Source: Pyrocephalus nanus (Eukaryota; Chordata; Aves; Passeriformes; Tyrannidae). From it: a stretch of 64,000 nt of DNA. The DNA lies in contig CM076270.1 in assembly GCA_038380795.1 (NCBI GenBank), forward strand, positions 25,498,001 through 25,562,000, read 5' to 3'. This document shows positions 26,840 through 37,600 of the stretch, one piece after another. Made by a program: the position numbers and the translations under genes. Positions within the stretch are counted from its first letter, which is position 1, and each line of letters opens with the position of its first letter. Below the pieces are notes generated by a model that had not been told where the DNA came from, did no database searches, and was given only the letters and a program-made list of their open reading frames with translations.

Positions 26840-29800
26840 CTTATGTAAGAAATTAAATCCCTGAAGAAGACAGGCTACACACAGTCCCTTAAAGTAAAGG
26901 GCTGAGGCCACTTCACAAGGCTGGATTTGAGTCTAAGGAGTTCTTTCAAAACATTGTGATATGCCAAGACTAAAAGTATTCACAATCTGTCAGCATTGTA
27001 ACCCAAAGTTACAAAAGCATAGGTGAACACAAAAATAAAAAAAGAAACCCTAAAACCAGAAAGCAAGGACAGCTCTAAGACCAACACATACAGCACACAG
27101 TATGATGTTACTGAAGTGATAACTAAATGTGCAATGAGCCTACCAATAACACCAGTGTAAAGCTACTGAGATGAGGAGTCTACACTCTACACTGAGAATT
27201 ACAATTGAACATATTTTATTTACAGAAATTATGTGTTTGCTGGCAGTTCAGCTCAGGATCCCTCCTGAAGCTATACGTTTTTAAAATCCACAATGTGAGC
27301 CTTACAATTTTTTGTCTCCTCTTGTTCTAGTTATTACGTGCTGATGCCATTTCATGTTGTGGGAGATGGGAAAAAGTGAAATGAGAGGAACAGTGAGTCA
27401 AGCAACAGGCACTCCTAACCACTTATCTCTGGGCAAGTACACCTTTTTCAGCCTCTCAAATCAAGGATTTAAGGCAGGTTACAAGTCTTTTATGATATCA
27501 CAAATAATTCAGATTCAGTTTGATAATCTGCATCTTTAGCTATCATCATCATCAAAACAACCACACACCAAGAGAATTAACATGTGGAAAATGAAAAAGA
27601 TTATTTTAACCAAAACCTGTTTCCTCCTGTGAAAGTAAAGAACCCTTTGATGGCTTCTCCTCTTTTCCCTTTTGTCCTCAAAGGAGATTAAAGCAAATTT
27701 GAGGTTTTTACCCTCCTACAGCACTTGATTTTGCTGGGGAAATTAATAGTCTTTCCCTCCTTAACACACAGCAGACATTAGACTTGGCAACTTCTGCCAA
27801 AGGATTTTGTTTCTACTCTGACAATTCACTACAAACAACATGATGTGCATTGCTGCCACAGGTTCCACTACTACTTATACCTGTCTCCCTCACCACCCCT
27901 CCCAAATTTGGCCTCTTCAGCTGGAGTCTGAGCTCCTCAGCGCTTCTTAACTACACTATGGTTTTAACGCACTGCATATTCTTGTAAATTAAGTGAAATA
28001 ATTGAAAAGGGAAGGAAATAGTTTACTCAAAGTTCTTTTCACAAATATAAACCATACTTACATTTATATAAAGTCAAAGTCCAATTCTCTAGGGTCTTAA
28101 GCACTTCCAGTGTTTCCTTTTTCATTTTTTCCCTTATCTCACTAGCATCGTTCATCTTTAAAAATTATTGATTGTCCTCTTGCGAGTTTTTCCTTAGTAA
28201 CCTTCCATAAGTACAAAGTAATTCCATTTCCACATAAAATCACTTAGGATTGGAGTTTCTTTTTTAAAAGGAGTGAAACAGCATCTCCCTGCTTCTACCT
28301 CAAGAATACCACCTGATAGAAAAAAAACATTCCCAAACTCTCATCTTAATTTCTTCATTCAGGCTTACAATGCCACTACACACTTGGGCAAAAACTTAAA
28401 TGCCTTTCTGAAGGCCCTCTTGGTTTTGGGGTAACCTTACCAATAGAGGTTTTCCATTTAGGACTGAAAACACAATGTTCCCTTCAACATAGCCAACTCT
28501 CTTCTACCTAATTGCCAGAGTATGTCTGTACCTCTCACAAAGACACGTACTCAAACTAAATGCAGAGGCAAAAGCTGTGATCCACAGGCGATGGAAGCTA
28601 TCTGCTCCCTAGGGAGATACTTCCTACAAGTTACTAACTGCTTATTTTTAGTAACACACAGCAAAAAATTCCCATCAATCTTCTCAGTCAATGAGGCCCC
28701 CCAAGGCTCTCTGTGACACTGTGCATCCTATCCTGTTGTCCTGCTCCAGTTATTTCTGTTGCTGGTGCATCTCTCAAAGCAATACATACTGTCTGAAGAC
28801 ACAAAGCAAGGGCCAGCATTCTCACTGCTTGCTGGTTTCTGTGAAAACTGCAGCGTTCTCTTATTTGTTTCAGAAAGGAACCTCTTGCTTTATTCTCAGT
28901 TGAATGTTTCAGGATCCAGCTTCCAAACACCGCCCTGAATTTCTCATGTGATTTAGAGAGTATTTTAATGTCGCTTTTACCTTTCTGTGAAAAATTCACT
29001 GCTTTGCACCATTGTCCTTTAAAAAATTTGGATTGACTCTGATAGCCCTCAACACATTTCTCCAGCCCACAAATCCTTTTAGCTTTTCTGCAGACATTGT
29101 CTAGTTCTTCAACTTTTGAAGGTGTTAACCCCAGAAACATCCAGTATCCTAGTATTTATTAACTCCTTGAATCCCATTTCTTGAAAATAATTTTGTTCCA
29201 GAAAAGCATAAAGGCAACACAGCCACTTGTACCCCATCTAATGCATCATCTTCCACAAAGTTTACTTTAATAATCATGAGATTTAATGCTTATTCTGTCA
29301 GCCTCTTGTACAAAAGTATCAATTCACAATGCACTCTGCTTTCTAACTCAATTTATACGTGGGACGTTTATTCTTCCCTTTTGTCACATGAAAACTTCAA
29401 TTAGGCTGGATATAATTGTCTATGGCATTGCAGAATCTTGTTCTGTTGTACAGAGCTACAAGGTACAGCAACCATCTATTATCACAGTGCAATCAAATAT
29501 CTACTTCATCTACATCCAAATAACACAGTGCATTCCATTTCTCTAGCACAGCAGAAAAGAAAAAAGGCACAAACTTCAATTACATTAATAATTACAAATA
29601 AAAAGATATTTCCATTTTCCACTTGCTTACAGAGGCAAAATATTACATTGGAAGAGCTAAATAAAGAAAAATATTGAAATATGCTTCCATGTGTCAAGCA
29701 CTCAAAGATTCAATCTTGTTAATATTAACACAGAATTTTTCAAAAACACTGTTCTTGAAATTCAGATTGAAATATGATACTTAATTTTTCCTATGTTACT

Positions 29801-30990
29801 CTTTCCACTTGCCTTGCATAATTCATGTAAGTATTGGATAAATCTGAATTACAGTCTTGGCACAGAGATGCTGTCTTCCCAGAACATCAGTGATGACCAC
29901 AGAAATTTTGAAACAAGGACTATTTAACGTCAATAGGACCAACAAGGGCTATTTAAATACCAAACAGTCTCCACTTTTGCAGTCAGTCCTGTCCAAATTT
30001 CTGCCTGACTTTCCTAATAATAATGATAATGAATAAAAATGCAGCTTCTTCATTAATGCTTATATCTGATTACATACAGTAATTATCTAGTCAAGCCTTT
30101 TGTTAACATTTTTCTCAGGTGGAAATCACTTGAAATTATGCCACTCTGTTACTAAGGGCAAATTTTTAAGTGGTACTCTTTCTGAGCTGCACATTGTGAG
30201 GCAACAGTTTCATTACTTGGTTTGATAATGAACCCTCTAAACCAGCCAGACATAAGCTGGTAGTCACCATACACCAGCCATGCTTTTACTTTCTGTGACA
30301 AAGCCCCCTCTCCTGGCCACAGAAGCAGCACATCAGCACTAGACAGACAGTGTTGGTCACTTTTTACACAGACAAACTACTTCTAATACTGGACTGCTAC
30401 ACTGAAATGTGGAAATGTGAGATAGATAGGCATAGGAAATTTATTATTTTGTTTTTCAAGTAATAAATATCACTTCAAAAGAAAGCAAGTTGTAAGCTTA
30501 GTAACAGCTAATCATAGTGACTTGTATAACTTTAAGATGACAACACTGAAAGATGTGTCTCCTGAGCATTTGTGGAGGAGCACATGTGGATGAATCATAC
30601 AACTCCTGGATATCCTTGTTTCAAGAAGGCAGATTTTCTAAGTCATGTTTGTTTTTACCTAAAGAAAATGCAATACAATCTCTCTTACCTGTCAATCTAT
30701 CTGTCCTGTATCAAGTACCAATTGAAAAATGCTCCCTTATGACTGCTACACAACAAACTTCAGGAGGAACATTTCAATGCTATGTATCACTACCAGGAAA
30801 AGGGTAAGTCCAGACTCTACAGAATGTGTGTCCGTGCTCATCCAAGAGGGTCCTGTTTGGAGTGTAGTACTAAGAAACTACAATACTTTGTTAGCATTGA
30901 ATCAAATAGTGTCACCCTAAGAGAAACCACAACTGCAGTACAGAGAGAAAACATTTACCCCAGCAGATGTGATTACTTTCAGTCTCTGCT
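26840..30990. other. Non-coding sequence, no gene seen
   Basis: The longest frame is 150 codons on the minus strand (28688-29140). Its translation shows no recognisable domain, and its 5' limit is just the previous stop. A + frame at 30553-30807 ends next to a good splice-donor-like sequence (AAGGGTAAGT at 30798-30807), but without a matching acceptor or protein family I do not call an exon. No named repeat. Confidence 0.45.
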
Positions 30991-31015
30991 AATATCTAGT
31001 TTTTTAATACAAAGA

Positions 31016-31050
31016 TATTAAAATAAAATAAAATTTATTAAAATAAATTA
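31016..31050. repeat. (TAAAA)n-type AT-rich tract
   Basis: ATTAAAATAAAATAAAATTT and a following ATTAAAATAAATT form a short A/T-only repeat. Confidence 0.7.
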
Positions 31051-31522
31051 TGCTATCAATCATTTAGATAAAAGTGTTACTGTTTGTGATGAACTCAGCT
31101 CCACATCTAAAGGAAGTAATGAAAATTAAATGGTAACCTAATGCCTTCATCTGAATTATAACAGCGCTTTCAGATATAATACATGCTTTCAACAAAAAAA
31201 GTCTTGCTCAAGACCGAAGTTCTTCTTTGTGTTATAAATTACTTTTTAGAAGACTATGGATACATCACACTAGAGAATAAAAATCTGATAAATGCAGGCA
31301 CACAACCTCAAAATGGTCCTCAAGACCAGAACAGGACATTCACACAAAGACAAAAGTCCCATAAGTTTACCAGCTGTTGCCTGGTACCCTAGAGGCATAA
31401 CAGATTCCACAACTCAAAGGATAAACAACAGACAACTTCAGGCAACATTCAGCTACAGTAATGATCAGAGGCTAAGAACAACAAAGAACATTGCATCTCT
31501 CAATAGCAATAAAATCTGCCCA

Positions 31523-31585
31523 CCCCAGTGCCCGTGACTGGGGCCAGCTCTGCTCGCACTGAAGTCCGCGGGACTTCTATTAGTG
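31523..31585. repeat. Two adjacent perfect stem-loops
   Basis: Hairpin 1 pairs CCCCAGT (31523-31529) with ACTGGGG (31537-31543) around a 7-nt loop. Hairpin 2 pairs GAAGTCC (31561-31567) with GGACTTC (31571-31577) around GCG. It can extend with CACT (31557-31560) and AGTG (31582-31585) across a 4-nt bulge. The segment is GC-richer than its surroundings. It may derive from the same CACTGAAGTC-containing old repeat as 9440-9525. I have no evidence that it is an RNA gene. Confidence 0.6.
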
Positions 31586-31848
31586 AAGTTGGCACTCATG
31601 TTTTTTCATTTATGTGATCAGTGAAAACAAGGAATGGGTAGACAGAATCACAGCATATGACCTTATAGAAATCATTAATGAGAACAAACTGCTTAACTAA
31701 TAATCAGCATCAGACAGATGAAAAAATATCAGGAACTGTTTTGAGAAGAACTCATTTAAGCAATCTACTGTCATGAAGTTACCAAAATAGTTTATCTGTC
31801 AACATAACAGAACTTTGTATTCAGACCACAACCTAAATTTTATTCACT

Positions 31849-31868
31849 AAAAAAAAAAAAAAAAAAAA
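31849..31868. repeat. Poly(A) tract, 20 bases
   Basis: Uninterrupted A20, no recognised element upstream. Confidence 0.95.
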
Positions 31869-32254
31869 TCAAAACCAATGGCCTTTCCTTCATGGCCTAT
31901 TTTCCCCAGTACCTTCAAATCTTTACAATTTGGGCTCAGTGTGAAAATACTAGCAATATTTTACTCTGCCAAGTCATAGCATACAACTTCATGCACAAAA
32001 CATGGCTAAAGACTTCTAAGCCAGTACAGATCCTCTCACAGCAACCCTAACCTCCAGTCTTGGGGTTTTTTTAGTGCTAGATTCAGCTCAGCACACACTA
32101 ACCCATCACAGACTGGCCATCCTCCAAATACAAGCATCTGTGTGAAGTTATGGGGAGGCTACACACTCCAGTTGTGCAGAGCCCAGGGTGTCTGATGTGC
32201 TCCATCATTTAGCCTTCACAGCAGCAAATCAAATAAAGATGTAATTTTGCTTCT

Positions 32255-32400
32255 TTCCACAGCTGATTGGCATTTTAATTAGTCTACAGTTAAAAGTGTT
32301 AATCGAGCTATGAAGTGAGGCGATAATTCACAGCTAGTAAAATTTCCCACAATGGTTTTACAAGCACCAATACACAGTTTACCTCATTAGCTGGTTTTTC
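32255..32400. promoter_or_regulatory. Candidate enhancer-like conserved block
   Basis: A balanced-composition stretch with an E-box CAGCTG (32260-32265), a homeodomain site TAATTAG (32276-32282), GTTAATCGAG, GCGATAATTC and ATTAGCTGG, and two retained CpGs. Retained CpG in AT-rich DNA and dense homeodomain cores suggest constraint. This is inference; a cross-species alignment is decisive. Confidence 0.3.
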
Positions 32401-32572
32401 ATTTTTTATTTTTGTTTTAATAAAAAACCAAATACACCCACAGTGGTATAAATTCTTTTTTCAAAGAAAACCAGCTTTTGGGAATCCATTCCTAACAGAG
32501 GATTCTATTTTCCTTTTATAAGATAGTCTAAATCCCTAATGACTTATTTCAAGGGACTCAAATATAGTAACT

Positions 32573-32651
32573 TTATTTACTACTTTCATTTTGATAGATT
32601 CATAAAGATATATCTATAATATCCATAATAAAGATATATCCAGAATACCCA
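32573..32651 (+). repeat. Left arm of a 79-bp inverted repeat
   Basis: This arm equals the reverse complement of 33578-33656 at 77 of 79 positions. The mismatches are C/G after TGATAGATT and G/T within the terminal AATACCCA region. The arm starts TTATTTACTAC and ends AATACCCA. It contains a 13-bp motif, ATAAAGATATATC, twice at a 26-bp period (32602-32614, 32628-32640), and GATATATC is itself palindromic. Chance cannot explain 77/79. Confidence 0.95.
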
Positions 32652-33577
32652 CTCTTCCCCTAAGTTTGTTTCCTTCACTCCACTGTAGAAATAAGTTTTG
32701 TCCTTTTATTTTTCAAGTATTTTACAGATGAAGAGATTTTTACTCCACCACATTTTCAGAAAGGAAAGATGTGATTGCTATTACAAACATAAAGCAAAAG
32801 TATGTTGAATGATGCATATAAGATCTGAATTGTGTAGATATGTGTGTCACCATTTATTTATTTAAAAACTTAAGCCCTTCACAACAAATATTTTTCAATT
32901 AATAATTCATTTGCTTATTTATTTAGGGAGTGCATGTCTGCAAGATGATTTATCTTTTAGAAAGCTCAGCCATCTGACTGTTGTGAAAGCCTAAAAAAAA
33001 AAAAAAAACCAAAACAAATCAAAACAAAAAAATGGCAAAGAAATTTCTTTATTTTTCTAAGGAATATTATGGGTGTGGTGGGGCTATTCTGGCAGTGTGT
33101 ATGTGCATGGGTCCAACAAAGGACGGCTATAACATAGCATCATGTACTTGATAAACAAAGCTTTTCACTTCAGTTATTGGATACAATAATCCAAAAATAT
33201 ACTCAACACTTACTCCAATGTTTTCAGAGAACAGAGATAGGAAAAGGTAGTATTTGAAAAGCTGAAAGTGCCCCTGTTCACAAATCATCTCCAGTTCTGA
33301 GAAGCACATTTAATAAAAAACACACAAAGGCAGACATTAAGAAGAACTTCATTTTGTGATAAGAAGTGTAAAAAAACCTCCTTAAGCTACATTACACTCA
33401 CCCAACACTATAAATATTCAAGTGGTGTTTCTTTGAAAAAGTTTTGATTTATAAGTCTATAAGAAGAGAAGGAAAACCAACTTTTTTCCTTTCTTTTTAC
33501 TTCTATAAAGGGTCCTACATCAAGCAGCTGTACCTGTGAATCAGCTTAGCACAAGGCTAGCAAGCCATCACCAAGGA
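32652..33577. other. 926-bp spacer between the inverted repeat arms
   Basis: AT-rich, with an A16 tract at 32993-33008 and A/C-rich sequence after it. No transposase-like or other recognisable open frame; the longest is 60 codons. I see no target-site duplication outside the arms, so a DNA transposon with these as terminal repeats is not supported. Confidence 0.6.
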
Positions 33578-33656
33578 TGGGTATTATGGATATATCTTTA
33601 TTATGGATATTATAGATATATCTTTATCAATCTATCAAAATGAAAGTAGTAAATAA
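33578..33656 (-). repeat. Right arm of a 79-bp inverted repeat
   Basis: Inverted partner of 32573-32651, starting TGGGTATTATGG and ending AAATAA. Identity ends abruptly at both sides. The near-identity in otherwise unconstrained-looking sequence implies a recent inverted duplication, ongoing gene conversion, or an assembly artefact. Confidence 0.95.
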
Positions 33657-33659
33657 CAA

Positions 33660-34589
33660 CATTGCCAAATTTTCTGTTGTCATGCTTAATTCCTGACTCT
33701 GCAGATGAACCAAACCACAATAAAATAAAGACATCCCTACTCATTCAGTAACGTGGATTTAGAGGGGAAATGGGCCATATCATTTCAAAGTCAAACTAGA
33801 CATAAAAAATTTCTCTTGGTTTTCCTATTGAGTGCTGACCCCAAGTCAGCAAGAACACTTAATCCCTTGTCAACAATTTGTGCATGCAATAATGTCTTAA
33901 GATCTTATCACACTCCTTGAGATTCTTATACATCTTTTATCCTTCACTGAGTATACATATCACTATCAAATGCACAAAACCACAAATAAGTTGATGTTCA
34001 AACCACATATTGTACAACAGACAATTACATAGTAAAGCTAACTTCACATGGAAAAAGGCAAGCAGGAAATTGGTCTCAAAAACATCACTTTCACATACAT
34101 CATTAAAACTTACAATTAAGAAATGGAGCAAGGGTAGCTACAGATCAGGTCCATATGATATTCCATTTTCCATGTGAAATATGTAACTTGGCTCCATAAG
34201 GATGCCCTGGAGCCAGAATTGAGGGAGGGAGAAGGAAAAGGGGATTATTTTCAGGCCAGAAAGAACTGGGTGTTATCATGGGTATGTGACTGAATAGGGC
34301 CTACCCTCCTGGCCTCTTTTGTATAGATTTTATTTATTTTAAAACAACAGGAAAACTCTAAACAACAAGAACAAAAACAAATCACCAAAAGAAAAACCCA
34401 AGCAAGATCACACTTTGGACTATCAAACTACTGTATTAATTCCTCAAGGGTGTAAATTCCATGCACAAACCTTTGACTTTCAGCTGCCGCAAAACTGTGG
34501 GATGGAATACACTCAATGTTCATAGCATTTCTTTTCTATTTCATACCAGGAACAACTAGAAATCTATGTCCTTTCAGATTAATCTAGAC
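33660..34589. other. AT-rich non-coding sequence
   Basis: No gene or named repeat recognised. Confidence 0.5.
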
Positions 34590-34650
34590 TTTTTTTTTTT
34601 TTTTTTTCTCAGTGAGCTTCATAACTTATCTTTAAAAAAAAAAAAAAAAA
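34590..34650. repeat. Paired T18 and A17 tracts
   Basis: T18 (34590-34607) and A17 (34634-34650) are separated by 26 bp, so a single strand could fold into a T:A hairpin. No element is recognised between or beside them. Confidence 0.9.
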
Positions 34651-34659
34651 CACACAAAA

Positions 34660-37600
34660 CTATCTGAGCAAAATTTTGTCCTGTTTTAGTAGTGCTCAAA
34701 ATAGTTTACTTTTACTGAGGCATCTTCTCAGTGGTTTTAGAACAGGACTAGTCAATCAAGTAGCAAAATAAAAATACATGTAACAATCATTTATTGGTTC
34801 CATAGTCGTTGATCTCCTACTTCCAAGAAGAAAGACATGCAATGTATTTTGGCAAACACATCATACATGAACACTCAGTTCAAATTCTCTCAGAATCAAT
34901 TATCAATATATTATAGCAATATACCCAGGAAGGATACAGATCTAGCCTTTGGCATTGTAATAGTAGAGACTGTAGGTCTCACATTTGTGTGTATCACATA
35001 GACTATAGTCAGACATGAAATGCAATAAGTTATGAAAAAATTAAATATTTCATCTATTTAGCTTTCTTTTAACAAGAACATTAATCTTCAGAGTGAAAGG
35101 GCTTGCTAGTGTTACCAAAAATACTCAAAGAAGAAAACAAATCCATATCTGACAATCAATCTTGCAACACCAGTGAGGATTGATCTTCAAATCAAGTAAA
35201 AATTTTCAAGTGGATATAAACATATATTTCATATATGTTTTTTTAAATCTGGTTTAAAATAAAGCCTAGGTTTAGATGCAGTAGAACAAAACCAGCTCAA
35301 TATATAGATAATTTTTCAGTTAAATACGTAGCATGTTCTCAAAAGTAGCACCTCCATTAGCATTTACAAAAGAATATAGTTGGCCATTTTGCCACTTTCC
35401 AAACATCATAACTCCTGTTAATACTTAGAGATTTCATGTTCAGAGTTTTTACTAGATCATAAAGTTTCCCTTGTATACCCAAAGGTTACTGAACTTTTCA
35501 CAGTTGACTGAGATTTACAAGCCAAATGAGAAAGCTGCTTGCATGAGTCAGGCTTTGTAGCTAAGCAAGTAGAAGGTAGTTCTAGCCAAGGAAATAAAGA
35601 CATTATTCAAATAACTCCAGTAAATAACACATGATGGGACAGCAACAGTACAAAAGGCAAAATACCATGGAAAAAACAAGTCATAGGACCTACAGATTGA
35701 TAAACTAATAAATAACACATCTGCATCTAAAACAGACTGTCCTTGTTTTAAAATTATTCATAATTTTAAAATAACATATATGAATATAACACACACTATA
35801 TGCTACTCCGTAGCCATTGTTTATTTGTAATTCACCAAATTAATGAGAAAAAAACCCATTGTCGTTAGTGTTTGTAAAGTGACTCTGCAGAAGGAAATTA
35901 TTATTATACATAAATCTGAATGTATACTTTACAATTCTTTTCCCCAAAGGAATATTTTCTTTTTCCTTATTCAAAACAGCCCATAAGCATATAGTGGAAT
36001 TCTAATAAGCAAGTTGAAAAATTCCAGCAATAATTCAAATAATCAATTGTAATAATGCAAATAATTCATTTCATATATGAAGAAAATGGAACATGTATTA
36101 CCTTATCTGATTGGCAAAGCCAATGTATTTATCTTGGCTAATTGAGTACTTCTGTAAGTACTACAAGGAAAATTCTGAATTCTGAGTTTAACAGTGAAGC
36201 ACTCACAAACAGAAAAAAAACACACTTTCTGCTAATGAAATAATTTATAGATAGAAAATTCACTCAAATGCTTTTAAATTAGTGCTAAGGATAAGCTGAC
36301 AAAACCAACTGAACTTCCATGGCCCTGACAAGCTTTTTATATATCTTTCACATTTTCCCCAGAGTTACATTTTCTATCTGGATTAGGCAGAATCAGCTCC
36401 CTGATCAATCCTGCCCTTACCACCGAGAACTGACTTAACTAAGTAGCACCTCCACAGTTTATCACACAATCTCATACAGATCAATCTCATACTACACAGA
36501 GAAACACCAGAGCTGGAGAACACAGACTGTGTGTAGGGACAACTGCTCTTACAATGTTACACAGTCAATTACCCAAATTCTAGTAAAAAAAAGAGATTGG
36601 AATGGGGTTATGTTGTCAATATGATCATTCTAAAGCCAAACAAGCCAATGACAACTAGAAAGAGGAATGTTTGTAATTCCATGCAGTAAAAGAAACTGCA
36701 AGCACTACAGGACCCATCCTGTGCTCCAACTTGCTTTTCCCAAGAGGAGTTGCAAGACCTAGATTTTATCTCAGAGTAAATCTTCATGCACTGATCACTT
36801 TTGTTTCCTTTCACATCTGTTACAATTTGTATTAAGCTCTAGCACATGCAGCTCCCAAAACTGTTATTCAAGAACACAAGAGTTCAGTTTTCTTCCTACT
36901 CCACCATCCAGAGAGCTGAAACTTAACATTCGATGTAAGAGCAATTATAGCTCTGGAAATCAGTCAGAGCTAATATCCAAAATAACAGTACCAAGTACAG
37001 TTTACATTTCTGAAACCAACACTGGAACTCTTTCAGCAAGCAGACAAGGACTGAGTTCAGTTCTGTAAGGTTAGGGAGCTCACACTGTGCTATTCTCAGC
37101 ACAGGATGAAAGAGATGGATAGAGTTGATTTTTCTTGCTCTCCTGCCACAAGAAGAAAAAGCAACACTTCCCTAGAGCCCACTCCATGGGACTCTTCAAC
37201 AGCATTAGAGTACACAACTGAGGCACAAACTATGCTAATTTTAATATCAGCTGAAAATCATGACTACTCTGGAAATAAAACTAAAGGAAAAACAAACCAC
37301 TTAAACAACTTTTCTAATCTTCAAAACTAATATAAAATATTACTTTTATTACAGAGTGTAACAATCTGGATTTATTCCAGGTTATGATCCAACATAGAGT
37401 CACTTCTGGTTTTGCAAAACAAAAATCTCAGTGAAAAAGGCAGCTGTCAGCCAGCATCATCCTCCCAGCTATCTGCTCTCCAGAGGGCTCCCACCATTCC
37501 ACAAAGTACTCCGGTTGGAGTCTGCAGAAAACAACTTTGCTTCCATGGAGGTTAACATGATTCGTGACAGCACTTATGAATCTATTATGGAATGTACTTT

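Noticed and set aside
28688..29140. 150-codon minus-strand frame
   Set aside because: Translation unlike any family I know and no exon signals. Comparison with CR1 proteins by eye was negative.
30553..30807. Putative exon ending at AAGGGTAAGT with an immunoglobulin-like GTFQCYVSL string
   Set aside because: Donor-like site is good, but no acceptor with a pyrimidine tract fits the frame and the similarity is only a few residues.
32573..33656. Inverted repeat as terminal repeats of a DNA transposon
   Set aside because: No target-site duplication outside the arms, no transposase-like frame inside, and the arm ends do not match transposon termini I know. Kept only as an unproven alternative.
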